A DNA stretch of 64,000 nucleotides, from NCBI GenBank assembly GCA_029379385.1, contig CM055612.1, forward strand, positions 62,001 through 126,000, given 5' to 3'. The notes under the pieces are model-generated. The model was not told the DNA's origin, did no database searches, and worked only from the letters and a program-made list of their open reading frames with translations. A program made the position numbers and the translations under genes. Positions 10,102-21,346 of this stretch are shown here, piece by piece. Every line of letters starts with the position of its first letter. Positions within the stretch are counted from its first letter, which is position 1. The stretch is from Quillaja saponaria. Taxonomy: Eukaryota > Streptophyta > Magnoliopsida > Fabales > Quillajaceae.

Positions 10102-10105
10102 GTCC

Positions 10106-10119
10106 GCCGGACGAAGGGT
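10106..10119. repeat. MULE flanking direct repeat, right
   Basis: GCCGGACGAAGGGT, identical to 3038-3051. After it the sequence continues as in copy 2 (TGTGAGATTATGAGG), which confirms the insertion point. Confidence 0.85.
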
Positions 10120-10180
10120 GTGAGATTATGAGGACACGCGCTCCACCTTCGTGAATTCCACGACTGCAAGAAATAATGAC
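10106..10180 (+). pseudogene. Decayed pectinesterase exon-2 fragment, right half
   Basis: Continues the relic interrupted by the MULE. CGAAGGGTGTGAGATTATG, AGGACACGCGCTCCACCTT and CGTGAATTCCACGACTGCAAG align with the pectinesterase exon segment encoding RRVSADEDTGFTFVNCK, with single-base changes and deletions that break the frame. Confidence 0.75.
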
Positions 10181-11207
10181 GGAGAGTAATCAATTACAGA
10201 TTTCATTTATATAATTAACATCCGATCAGATTATTTATTTATTTCTATAGAAAATATATATATACTTTTACCCATAAAAGTACCAAAAACAAAGTTTCTG
10301 AAAGTGACTCCAAAGAGATATAATATAAAAATAAAAAATAAAAGAGAGAGAGAGAGAGAGAGAAGTTGATTATGTAAAAAAAAAAAAAAAAAAGAGTTAG
10401 GTATATTCATAGCTTTTTTGAATTTTGTCTATTAATTTAGTATAAGAAAATTATCTTAGGAAGGTTGTGTTGAATCTGACTGAAAAATATTGCTCTCTCA
10501 GTTACCCTCATACTGATATTGAATGATTCGTTTGCGTAACACTAAACATGTAGACAATTTTGTACATATTGGATAACAAGTCACCCCTTAATTAAAGCTA
10601 AGTTTAAAAAATAATATAAGACTAAAACATTAATTAAAGCAAACTTTGTTTTTTTTTTTCTTTTCCATTTTGGAAAAATTCATTTGTAGATCTTCCTCTT
10701 CCTGGTTTTCTTTTGGAGAATTAGAAATTCTATAAGAAAATTTTTTACTTAAAAAAAAAAAAAGGGTTTGCAATTTGAAATTGAATAAATAATTTTTTTT
10801 TATATATGAGTCAATATTTATGTTATATTTTTAACAAAAATTGTAAAAAATTTCTAACAAGTGTTTTAAAATAATTGTTGAAGTTTATAAATAAAAGTGT
10901 TTATTGTTTTTATTACTATAATTGACAATAATATTAATCTAAATTTTTTATTTTTTATTTTTATAATTATATTTATTATATTTTAATAAATATTCGTAAT
11001 ACAAGTACAATTTTAAATTAAATAAAACTTAGTGATAAATTTGTAAGTCTTGCGTTCTAGAAGAACCTTGGCATAAATTATCATCGATAAGGACTACACA
11101 ACCAATCACGTGCAGCCAAATTAAAAATCCAAATGGGAATCCGAATTCATACGCCATTCCATACCAAAAGTCCAAAGTCAACAATAAATTTTCCTCCCTC
11201 CATGAAT
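10181..11207. other. AT-rich intergenic region upstream of PCBER-like copy 1
   Basis: No gene is seen. A (GA)n microsatellite lies at about 10343-10364, followed by a poly-A run, with further T- and A-runs near 10640 and 10750. The sequence is shared with 58118-59145 apart from small run-length changes. Confidence 0.65.
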
Positions 11208-11429
11208 TAAATATCCACTTGATAGGACGATGACTCTGTCATTTTCATCATTCTCATTTTGTCCTTAACCCACAGTGGTTTTCGTCTTGAGCAACTAGGG
11301 GTATTATAGTAACTTCAATAAATATCCACTTGATAGGACGATGACTCTGTCATTTTCATCATTCTCATTTTGTCCTTAACCCACAGTGGTTTTCGTCTTG
11401 AGCAACTAGGGGTATTATAGTAACTTCAA
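11208..11429. repeat. Two 111-bp tandem units in the PCBER-like promoter, copy 1
   Basis: A 111-bp unit beginning TAAATATCCACTTGATAGG and ending TAGTAACTTCAA is repeated at 11208-11318 and 11319-11429. The array ends about 110 bp before the TATA box. The same two-unit array is in copy 2 (59146-59367), so the tandem event came before the block duplication. Confidence 0.93.
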
Positions 11430-11542
11430 TTTTCTCATATAATACTCCTCTTGTTCAGCTAAGTCAAGGTTCACAACCCAGAGGAAGGAAACCCGTCCAG
11501 ATTATTTTCCTTCATCTCTTCTCTCCACTCACTATTCTAGTC

Positions 11543-11549
11543 TATAAAA
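11543..11549 (+). promoter_or_regulatory. TATA box of PCBER-like gene copy 1
   Basis: TATAAAA lies 77 bp upstream of the start codon at 11620 and is downstream of the 111-bp tandem repeat. Identical in copy 2. Confidence 0.6.
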
Positions 11550-11619
11550 TTAGAGTGCAAACCAAAGCAATTAGTAAAAGCTTGATTGTTTGTTTGTTTG
11601 GTTCCTAAGAAAATTTTTA

Positions 11620-12947
11620 ATGGCTAAGAGCAAGATTTTGATCATCGGAGGCACCGGCGCCTCTATAGGCAAATACATAGTGGAAGCCAGCGCTAAGGCT
11701 GGGCATCCCACTTTTGCTTTGGTCAGAGAAAGCACAGTCTCTGATCCTGTTAAGGGAAAACTCATCGAGAATTTCAAGAATTTGGGTGTCACTGTGCTCA
11801 TTGTAATTAAGTTTTACGATTTTTCATATGCTTAATGGGTTTGATTTAGATACAGTAATTTTTTTTTGGTGAAATAATCAAATATATGTTATATGCAGGG
11901 GGATCTTTACAACCATGAGAGCTTGGTGAAGGCCATCAAGCAGGTGGACGTGGTGATAGCACCGTTGGGTGCACAGCAATTTGGAGACCAGGATAAGATC
12001 ATCACTGCCATTAAAGAAGCTGGTAATGTTAAGGTACTAATTAATTATAGTTACTCTATCCAATTCATCCAGTACAGCCAGGAGTATTTATTTCTTATCT
12101 ATTTCATATTTGGTGGGTATTAAACTGTTGTCATAATTCAGAGATTTTTCCCTTCGGAATTTGGCACGGATGTGGATCGTAATCATGCAGTGGAGCCAGC
12201 AAAATCGGCATTCGAAACCAAAGTCAAAATCCGCCGTGCCATTGAGGCTGAAGGGATACCCTACACTTATGTGGTGAACAACTGCTTTGCTGGCTTTTTT
12301 TTTGCCTACATTGGCACAGCCTGGAGTATTTGCTCCTCCTCCTCCCAAAGACAAAGTTGTTATCTATGGCGATGGAAATGCCAAAGGTAACAGATGAAAC
12401 AAACAATGGTTAATTGTATAGTACTTTAAAATGTTTCCACTGATTGATCATATTCTTTTTGAAATTCTTACAGCAATTTTCAACAATGAAGTGGACATTG
12501 CTACCTACACAATTAGAGCTGTGGATGACCCAAGGACATTGAACAAGATTCTCTATGTCAAGCCCCCCAAAAACATTTACTCTTTCAATGAGCTTGTTGC
12601 ACTGTGGGAGAAGAAGATTGGGAAGACCCTTGAAAGAACTTTTATTCCAGAGGAGAAACTTCTCAAGGATATTGAAGGTCTGTGAAATTCATAATTCAAT
12701 CAGAAATTTGTTCAATTTATTCTCTCTTTCTTTGTTCAAGTCTATATCTTCGTATCTGAATTTCATTTTTTCTTTGGCAGGGTCTCCTTTTCCAGTCAAT
12801 ATAATATTGGCAATCAACCACTCTGCTTTTGTACATGGTGATCAAACCAACTTTGAGATAGAGCCGTCCTTTGGAGTTGAGGCTTCTGAGTTATACCCAG
12901 ATGTTAAGTACAGTACTGTGGAAGAATACCTTGAGCAATTCGTTTGA
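11620..12947 (+). pseudogene. PCBER / isoflavone-reductase-like gene, copy 1, frameshifted
   Basis: Five exons match copy 2: 11620-11802, 11899-12033, 12142-12386, 12474-12677 and 12781-12947. The family is NADPH-dependent reductases of phenylpropanoid dimers (PCBER) and isoflavone-reductase-like proteins. It has an N-terminal Rossmann motif (GGTGASIG), FPSEFGTDVDR, the catalytic-Lys segment EPAKSAF and the C-terminal SFGVEASELYPDVKY. In exon 3 a run of nine T (copy 2 has eight) follows NNCFAG, shifting the frame and ending translation within about 30 codons, before the last third of the protein. It could be a genuine mutation or a homopolymer error, because copy 1 carries several such indels. 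Arg replaces Lys in LERTFIPEE relative to copy 2. Confidence 0.85.
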
Positions 12948-13461
12948 GGAAAATATATACCATCATGCTCTGGGAGTTCTTGTGGTTTGTTATATTGAAT
13001 AATCTCAGTTGTTGTGTTGCTGTTTGATGCAGAGAAGTAGAGAACTACTTGTAGTCTAGTACTTACCTTTGTGAATGTATAATGCTTTATGTTCTTAATA
13101 GTGTTTCATGGACTTATTCTCCATGATTGTAATTGTACTTGATTACAATGAAGAGAAAGCCTACCATGAGTTTTAGTATTTGCTTTTCGTGGGATAAATT
13201 TGGTAAAGAAACTGAGCTTGCCATTAAACATGTTTCCACTTAGCAACTGACTCAAATCTTAGCCAGAAAGGAAAATAGAGTTGCAAAAAGTTTCCACGTA
13301 TAAAGAGAAGCCGCAACTTGCAACGAGTAATTTTTGACTAATTTTATGAAAGGTCCAATAGACTTAAATATTTGATCAAGCTTTCAGCTCTAGAAAATAT
13401 AGGGCAGGTTATGGTTATGCCATCATTGTGTTCATGAATTACAATTTCATTTCACTAATAT
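12948..13461. other. 3' flank between PCBER-like gene and small minus-strand gene, copy 1
   Basis: Contains the probable 3' untranslated region of the reductase gene (AATAAT-type and GTAATTGTACTTG-type signals near 13000-13150). No other gene is recognisable. The genes on either side converge here. Confidence 0.55.
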
Positions 13462-13899
13462 TCAATCTGATGCCAATTTCTGTACGATTTTGACATGCTG
13501 CTCCAGTGACAATATCTCAAAATCAGTCCCATTGCTTCTGCCTATGCCAAGTGATGGTATTGGTGCTACCGCAGGTGCAGGCACAGCGGCCGATGCCTCT
13601 GCATCAGGCACAACTAATGATGTTGTCATCGGATGTCTCTCCATAGAATCCATCATTCTCCTAGGCATCATTATGGGACCTGTTTTCTGCAAAATTACAT
13701 AGGAAGCGAAACAAGTTACGAACAATTTTAGCAAAGAAGCAACGGGAACAAGCCAAATTATCATGCTTTATGAAGGAGGAAGTCTTACCATTAATGCTGG
13801 TTTCGGCCTTTGAATTCTCTGACAACAGAACGAGTGTCGGCGTGATGATTGTGAGGAAAGCCCAGAAGAAGAATATCACAACAAAGTTCTGTCACTCAT
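13462..13899 (-). pseudogene. Small membrane-anchored protein of unknown function, copy 1, frameshifted
   Basis: Counterpart of the intact two-exon gene at 61398-61835. Relative to copy 2 it lacks one A in the start-proximal A run (near 13880), so the frame from the ATG at 13899-13897 meets TGA after seven codons. It also has one extra T beside the exon-2 acceptor (GTTTTC against GTTTC near 13684). The C-terminal part (MMPRRMMDSMERHPM...LSLEQHVKIV) is unchanged. Both indels are in homopolymers, so consensus error is a live alternative to real decay. Confidence 0.6.
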
Positions 13900-14708
13900 T
13901 TGTTGGGAAAAATTGAAGCAATTTCATGTACCCTTTGAGGCTTAGTTGTATATACAAGAATTGAGAAACCACCAGACGGGTGGGAAATGGAAGTTGACCT
14001 TGGAGACATTAACTGGCCATGTTTTAAGAGACTTTCTACCCAATTTCATATATTGTTGTCAACTTGTCATTATAAAATCAAAGTCAAGACTCAAGAACCT
14101 AACGAGGAAACCTGTGATTTTAGTTGTTCGGTTGTTATAAACCTCCATATGACATATCCTGTCTGACTAGCATCTGCTGCAGCTGTGTTTCCTGTGTTTT
14201 TTAGAACACCAATCAACTAAAGCAAGTCAAGCAAACAAAAAATTGTACTGGGAAGGTAATTTCAAAATGGAATCTGTCTTACGTAGCCTTGCATGAAAGA
14301 TCCTCCAATGAGAGACTCACTTGTCTTCTATTAGGGGGTCTATTTTGTACGGAGCAAAAGCCGTTAACAGAATACCATAAATAATGAAAACTAGGATATA
14401 ATTGATGAGGCATTCTGAAATAATTACCAAGACAATATTGAAAATTTACATTCTTTGCGATTGTTGTCAAGGGAAAATTAAAACATTCATTTACAAGGGA
14501 AATGGTTAGTGAGTTATGATGCCCTTGCCAAGGTTTCCAGGAAAACTGCAAAGCAACGAGCCACACTAGAATGTCAAACTGGGAACATAGGGATGCCAGA
14601 AGGGGGGAAATGCGCCATCTCAAGGAAAAAATGCACTACCTAAGTAACTGAAGGTCCAAACTTATATTGCATTTTTCTTTTTCAAGCATAAGAGAATCCT
14701 GCAAAGCT
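13900..14708. other. Non-coding stretch between small gene and Rer1 last exon, copy 1
   Basis: No supported gene. It matches 61836-62644 with several one-base run-length differences. No reading frame is conserved between the two copies, which argues against coding function. Confidence 0.6.
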
Positions 14709-14761
14709 TCAGTCCCTTGGTAAGCCACTGCTACTCGTAGCAAATTTTTCCCAGTGTACCT
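14709..14761 (-). pseudogene. Rer1 last exon, copy 1, frameshifted and cut by gap
   Basis: Matches the intact last exon of the Rer1 gene at 62645-62698 ([13 protein letters not shown]...) but is one base shorter: five T instead of six in the run at 14744-14748, breaking the frame after RYTGK. The acceptor (CATTACAG) is intact and lies just inside the contig. The upstream exons are not present: the N gap starts 13 bp away and what follows it is a different gene. Confidence 0.7.
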
Positions 14762-14774
14762 CTGTAATGAATCA

Positions 14775-14874
14775 NNNNNNNNNNNNNNNNNNNNNNNNNN
14801 NNNNNNNNNNNNNNNNNNNNNNNNNNNNNNNNNNNNNNNNNNNNNNNNNNNNNNNNNNNNNNNNNNNNNNNNNN
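14775..14874. other. Assembly gap (100 N)
   Basis: Exactly 100 N, the conventional size for a gap of unknown length. It separates copy 1 of the duplicated block from the ERD6-like transporter gene and hides the transporter's last exons and the rest of copy 1's Rer1 gene. Confidence 1.
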
Positions 14875-14891
14875 TAATGTAATGTTGGTAC

Positions 14892-17800
14892 CTCCGACAT
14901 TATAAGCCAGGGAATGGCCCCAAGTCCCAGAGAGAATGCAACAACCATTGCCTGAAAGAATTGATTAGTTAAGAATTAATATACTAGGGAAAAGATAAAC
15001 AGGAAGCAAATTTTTGTAAAGTGTAGTGAATATAAGTACATACCACAACTCCAACAACTGACAAGATGCCCAATATTGTGTTTAAACTTGAATCGGATGT
15101 GAAATCCTGAGAGCAATTAAGACAAAGGAAACAGGCTCATAAGGCAGCTGCTAAATATATCAAAAGTCAAAACAATAACTGTTAAAGCCGAATAAATCAA
15201 CTATTAAATTATTACCTTTATATAGAATGATACTGCAACAACTAGAAGACTAACAGCCATTCCAACAGAAGATACCTGCAGTAAGAGATTTAAAAATTTC
15301 TCTCTCTCTTGTCAACCAATTAGATAGTCACATATTGAAATCCATAACAAACAAAACTCAAACTCACAATCAGTAGAAGGCGGCGACCAGATTTGTCCAC
15401 AAACCATAAAGTAACCGCAGTTGCAAGGACCTGGATGTCATTTACATTCTTATCAGGGTTATGACTTGAGAATGTTAGGACATTAAAGCGTGTTCACACA
15501 CATTCACACATGTATGTCTGTATGTATTTATACGGAGTACAAGTTTTCTATGAGCTGGACCTGAATAGCACCAAGTCCAAATGTAGCCACACTACTCGAT
15601 GTAACCCCTGTTCAAAATTAGTAGAACTTGTAAGTGCAAATGTAACTGGACGGAAGTCCCTTGAATTTTTCATTTATCCATTTTATATGCAGCATTTAGC
15701 TTGTAAGAGGATACATTTGGGAGAGGGTGGGAGGTCCTTCTATTTTATTTACTTTTCCGTTTTGAGGAAAATCAGCATACAGGCCAGGATGAGAATATGA
15801 AAAGCCTCTGGGCTAATTCAGGGATATAAGTCAGCTTGCCCTATCATAATACCATGGAAGCAACATAAAGGAAGTTAAAAGCAATTATTCATTACAAGAT
15901 AGTCGCTAAGAATTTTTGTGGAATTCCTACATCACATTTACTGAAATGTTTATATTACAATTCAGAAGTCTGGAGATGCTTACCAGCAGCTTCAAAGATG
16001 GTAGTGGAATAGAAAATAACACCATTAATTCCACTAAGCTGTTGCAGAATCAGCAATCCATTTCCAATCTACAGCAAAAAAGCAGTTAATTCTGATGGCA
16101 TAACATTATTCATCTGACTCCATAGTACTGATTATTGGAAACCATTCCCCTCTACAATAAACATTACCATTAAAGGGAGCCAATATCTTCTTTGTTTGAG
16201 TTCAGCAAATCGGATTGTAGTTCTTCTGCTTGATGATGCCACAGACCTCTACACCATGTATCCCAATTAATAATACGTCAACCACATGATTCAGAATATA
16301 TGAACAGAATAATTGGACTCGTGGAAGGGATGGATCATTCCACATTAAGTACAGATAAGCAAACCAGTTTGATCAATGTCTGATACCTTAATTTCATTCA
16401 CTTCAATGGAAATATCAGTATCGAATCCCCTGAGAACTTGCAAAGAAGTTTCAAATTCTTCTGTCATACCCATTTTTGCCTGGATTTAGTAAAGTGAAGG
16501 AATCAAGAAACTATGCTAGTATATTTGATCACATTCAGAGAAGATTCAACTTCATGAAGGTTACCAGCCATCTGGGAGACTCAGGAATGAAGAAAAGACC
16601 AGGTATCAATATGGTACATGGTAAAATTCCTGCAAAGCAAAAGGGAACAGAGTTTCTTATTGGAAATCCTTATTACTGATGTCACCATTTGTGAGTCACA
16701 CTGATTCTCATTCTCCGAATGAAGGAAACAACCTAGAAGTCATAAATTAATGAAATCAGTAATTAAACTTCTTATTTTTCATTTTCTTTTTTAATAGATA
16801 AGATGAAAGCAATAGGAAATCTAGACAACCCATGTGATACAATGAATTTAAGTAAACAAGTTTTTAGAAGAGACATCAGAAGTACAGTTTCATGAATCAC
16901 ACATTCACAAATCTGGGCCACCAAAAAGGAAAAAAATAAAACCTTCTTAAAGAACCCATCAAAGTCTCATAGGCCAGTTATAGTTCATCAAGTGTGCTCA
17001 AGTATCTGTCGCAGGTAATGACTTTTGGAAATACTAGTTTGTCCTAGACTAAGTTATACACGCCAATATGAGATTTGACCGTTTCCAAGAGCTTGGACTG
17101 GATCAGAAGCACATTGTATTTTTCATCAAGCGACATTTGAGCCAACAATTCACGTTATCCATCATTTTGATTTAATTAACGGTAGCCTACAACCTGCATA
17201 CATTAACTTACCAGTACAATCAAGATCCAAGGCATTCCTTGTAAATATATAATACTAAAACTAAGAAGTCTGGCGTGGAAATGGAAATAATAAAACCAAA
17301 AAGTAGTTCAATTCTGTTAGTGAATGAAATTATCCTTGAACTTGGCCAGTAAGTCTTTGGATAAAATACAAATGACCAAACACAGTATGCGTAAGATCTA
17401 TAGTTCGTAACTCTAGTTAGCCAGATGGTAAAGCAAATGAGATCTAGTAAAACCTCCAAATTTGATGTTACACCCTTGTGGTGATAAGATACGATAATTC
17501 CATCCACTTAATGAGATTTTGTTTTATCACTAAAATGCTGAATATTTTAGAGGATTACCTAAAACTGCTAGTATTCTCCATTGAACAAAAAGCCCCAACA
17601 GATAAGCCAGCATAATTCCGATGGTGACAGAGAGCTATCCAATCAATGAAAAATTCAGATAAGAAGTGTAAGTACCTGGTGTTACTCTATGACTAACTCT
17701 TTGAAAAACAACCAACCTGGTTAACTGAACCCAAACTTCCTCTCAAGTTTTGAGGTGCTATCTCAGCTATGTACACTGGCACCTGTGCATATTCAACGAG

Positions 17801-18803
17801 TATATATTCTAAAAAATTCTGCAATATGATACCACAATGTGTATAAACTGAACACTTTAAATTACCGTGTAAGAGATTATTCCCACGCCAAACCCTTCCA
17901 ACAACCTTCCCATATTTAAAAAAGAAGAATCCTGCACCAGCAATAAGCAGACAAGTTCCTTTCAGCTTTGTTGATTAGATAGACTCAGAATTATCTAAAA
18001 GTGGAGAAAGAAAATTATCAAAACTAACTTTTGCAAATGATATGGCTAGCCAACCAATAATATTAGGGATAGCGGCAATCATCAAGGCCTGCAATTTACA
18101 GCAACAAACTAAAACTTATCCATCAATAGATGAAAAGAAATAGGGAAAAAGAAACAAATGAAGCAAAAAAACCAAGCTCATTTAGCAGAAATTAATAATT
18201 GAACAGAATCCTACCCCTTTCCGCCCAATATATTCAGCAATCTGACCGCTGGCTATTGCGCCAACCATGGCACCCACATTGGATAAAGAACCAAACAAAG
18301 AAAACTGCCAAAGATATGTAGTAAGAAGCTATTATTACAGTTAGATGGGAAAAAGTAACACAGATTTACACCTCCGACACAGTAAGCCCAAGATCATTGA
18401 CAATTGCAGATTGAGTAGGGGATGAATACCCAGCCTGCGAGACATAAAAAGCAACCAAAATCAATCTAAATTCAATTCTAGTTCCCAATCATTTCTTATG
18501 AATTCTAACTATAATTAGAATAAAAAGCTCAAATTTTTTAGCAACTGGGTCGATTTGAGCTATCAAAAACAAACTCAGTCTAACTGCAATTTAACTATGT
18601 CAATTTCTTACAGTGAAACCAAACTGTATAGGACCCAAAGCCACGATGAGAACGCAAGCAACAACAGAGATGGAGCTATCACGAATGGCCTGAGAGGAGC
18701 CCATCATACTGGATTGCATCGAACCCATACGGTACCAGCTTCCAGTATGCAGGAATGGTTTCTTCAGATCCCTCCCTTCTTCAGTGTCATCCCTGAAACT
18801 CAT
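14892..18803 (-). CDS. ERD6-like 6-type sugar transporter, 3' end lost in gap
   Basis: Sixteen minus-strand exons join in phase to 410 residues: 18612-18803, 18372-18434, 18215-18304, 18029-18088, 17866-17931, 17717-17782, 17559-17634, 16565-16629, 16387-16479, 16168-16248, 15984-16068, 15561-15607, 15368-15430, 15216-15275, 15044-15106 and 14892-14951. It is a major-facilitator monosaccharide carrier; Arabidopsis ERDL6 is a tonoplast glucose exporter. Visible features: a long hydrophilic N-terminus ([20 protein letters not shown]), [62 protein letters not shown] and AIPWLIMSE. The last one or two exons (final helices and PETKGRTLE-type tail) must lie in the gap. A CT-rich microsatellite precedes the start. 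Confidence 0.95.
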
Positions 18804-21346
18804 TTCTCCCTCTCTCTCTCTCTCCCTTACTGTCTGAATTTCTCTCTATGATTTGCAAACTCTTGGTTTTAGATCAAAGAAAACAGAGACGATGGAAATA
18901 TTAAGCTGTGGTCAGACTCACTTGCCAAAATGCCCACTAGCCATGAGAAAGGGACAGAAGAGGACGCCAGTAAAATACGAGGTCCGATTGTAAATTACGA
19001 GGCCCATGTTTCCCTTTCCTTACAAAAGTATAGTGTATATACAAACAAGGGTGTTCATGGTGGAAATGGTTCCAGGGTCCATACCTCACTGGATCTTCAG
19101 TGACCCTATCAATTTTCTTACGAAACATGTGAAACACAAAAATCGTCATAGGTTAAGTTGTTACTAACACTGAATCATCATAGAATTTTTCATGAAATTT
19201 TCAATAAACGTAAATGGTCGCAAGGTAGGCTACATTTCTGTGAAATATTTACTAACAATATAAATTACAATAGTCACTACCAATCGTCTCATTAAATTTT
19301 AATTACTAAATGTAAATTGTCATATGGTATATATGACCGAGTTGTAAAATATTTTTTGATATCGAATTGTCATTTGTCACTACAATTTTTTGTAATTTTC
19401 ATTAATAAAAATAAATATTTTAACATAATTCAACAAATAGATTGTAAGTCGATTTTTCTAGAGAACACTATGATTAAAACTAAATTGTCATATCGTTATG
19501 TACTATATCTTCAAATCCATGGACTTTCCATAAGTAAATATTAATTGTCATAGGGTATGCCAATTTCTTATAAAATATTTAGGGGCACTAAATCCTCTGT
19601 CACTACCATTTTAATCGATAAATATCCTTTTAATAAAATAAAATGAATGTTTGAGTAGTTTACAATTCAAGTGAAATACTGAGGTGCCTTTTACTAATTA
19701 CCAAATATTTTATTAGGTTTAAGATTTCTAAGAAAACTATGTGAAATATTTATTGACATTAATTCTGACACTACCAATTTTCTTATAAAAAATGTGAAAT
19801 TTTTACAACTCATAAATTGGAAAAAGCAATGCCTGAGTTGCTTTGAAATATTTATCCAACAATATGGGTAGATTGGTTTAACTTTTGGTTACAAATAATG
19901 ATTTGAGATGCTAATTTATATTTTTAGTGTTGTTTGGATGATCTTAATAACTGTGGTTGCAAATTATGATATGATTTTTTATTTTTTATCTTTGGTATGT
20001 AAATTACAAAAAAGATGTCCATGAGTAATATTATAAAATTATTACAATAATAAAAAGAAGATGAATAAAAAAATGCATCGAAAGTTTTTTTTCCATACGA
20101 TTAAATAAAAACATATGTGGCTGTTGCATTCAATTTATTAAAAAAAATTATAATTATTATATATTTGAAAATAAAAATAATTTTTAAAGATGTATTTGTA
20201 AAAGAAGTAAAAAGGAAAACAAAATGAAAGGCAAGCAGCGTTTGCAAAGCAACCCTTGGGTTGTTTCTGAAACCGGCAGCAACGCATTACTTTTTTATTT
20301 TAATTTTGTTTTTTTTAAATAAGGAGCAAATTATTGGTTTGCCAGAACAAACTAAACCGGTTATATATCATCGTAACTATAACCAATTTTCTCATAAAAA
20401 TTACTAAACATAAATCACCATAGCTCTACTGATTTTTTATGAAATATTTTCTCCCTGAATCTTCATAAGTCACAAGCGAGATCTTCCATGAAATACATGA
20501 AAGTTTTACTAAACTTTTGACAAAAGGTATGCCTTTACGAAATATTGACTTCATATTCACTACCTTTCTCACAAAATATAGGAAGTGTTTTCTAAACGTA
20601 AATCAATAATGTTTAATCAAATTTTCTTGAAAATAGTAATTATAACACTAATTATGACCATTCCATGAAATACATAAAAATTTTACTACATATTAAGTAA
20701 ATCAATGGATCATTGTCAGTTTATTATGAAATATTTACTAATACTAAATCATGCAATTTATTGTGAACTCTCTATCAAAAAATGCATCATTTATTTTTTT
20801 TTGGCAATTTATGAACAAAAAATAGCAACTCACATAGTATAAAAGAAAAATATAAAGTTGAAAAGTGAGAAATAAAATCATATCAAGTATAAATTAAACA
20901 TGATAGTGTGAGAGATGCTAGACATTTTAATTGCAGTCTTAAATAAAAGAAAAAATGTATTAGTTTCGAGAAAAAAAAAATTAAGAACTAAATTCAGCTA
21001 TTATAATTGGGACATGAATAAAAGATAATATTAACTTCAGCAGAACCCTAACAAACTAAGGTATCCAGGAAGTCAGCAATTTTTAACTTCCAATCAACAA
21101 CACTGATCCCATAGAGTCATGACATTAATAGAAACATCCATGCACTAAAGTATTAATTCATGGACATAAAATTTCAAGCCAATGGCCTTGAGATAAATTT
21201 TTTAGTGAAATAAAATTGATGAGCATATAAATTAAACAATTGAGTTCTTTCTCTCAACCAAAAGATAACCGAAAACTAAACATAGTTCTTAAAACAAACT
21301 CAAAGGCAAAGGACTAATCACTTAATTAATTAAAATTAACGAAAGC
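18804..21346. other. Intergenic, AT-rich, with a degenerate repeat field
   Basis: The first 150 bp hold the transporter's probable 5' leader, including a (CT)n run at 18810-18827. From about 19150 to 20760 short motifs such as GAAATATTTACTAA and AATTGTCAT or AATCACCATAG recur irregularly every 60-120 bp without a frame, as in a strongly decayed repeat. No gene is supported. The last 500 bp is the 3' flank of the zinc-finger gene. Confidence 0.5.

Larger units (their letters stand above)
3051..10105 (+). mobile_element. Mutator-like element (MULE) with long hairpin-rich TIRs, carrying transposase and plant-mobile-domain genes
   Basis: The insertion is defined exactly by comparison with the empty site in copy 2. 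Terminal inverted repeats begin TTTTGGAC and match for about 180 bp (3052-3231 against 9922-10101, about five mismatches by eye), with shuffled palindromic modules continuing to about 300 bp. Inside are a MULE transposase gene (4834-6981), a plant-mobile-domain gene (7181-9275) and AT-rich filler. Both genes point the same way. Each is damaged (missing catalytic core; premature stop), so the copy looks non-autonomous. Its absence from copy 2 makes the insertion younger than the split of the two copies. Confidence 0.95.
1..14774. repeat. Large duplicated block, copy 1 (interrupted by MULE)
   Basis: This block matches 55018-62711 almost base for base once the 3051-10105 insertion is removed. 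It contains pectinesterase, a pectinesterase fragment, a PCBER-like gene, a small unknown gene and the last Rer1 exon. Differences seen by eye are scattered substitutions, a (GAATCA) unit-number change and several single-base homopolymer indels. The left edge coincides with the window edge, so the repeat may extend further left. The right edge coincides with an N gap. It could be a recent tandem duplication or two haplotypes placed in series by the assembler. Confidence 0.95.

Noticed and set aside
14279..14623. 114-codon minus-strand frame between the small gene and the Rer1 exon
   Set aside because: The frame is not kept in copy 2 despite near-identical DNA.
16476..16679. Plus-strand frame within the ERD6-like gene
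   Set aside because: It is antisense to exon 8 (16565-16629) and the preceding intron of the transporter gene.
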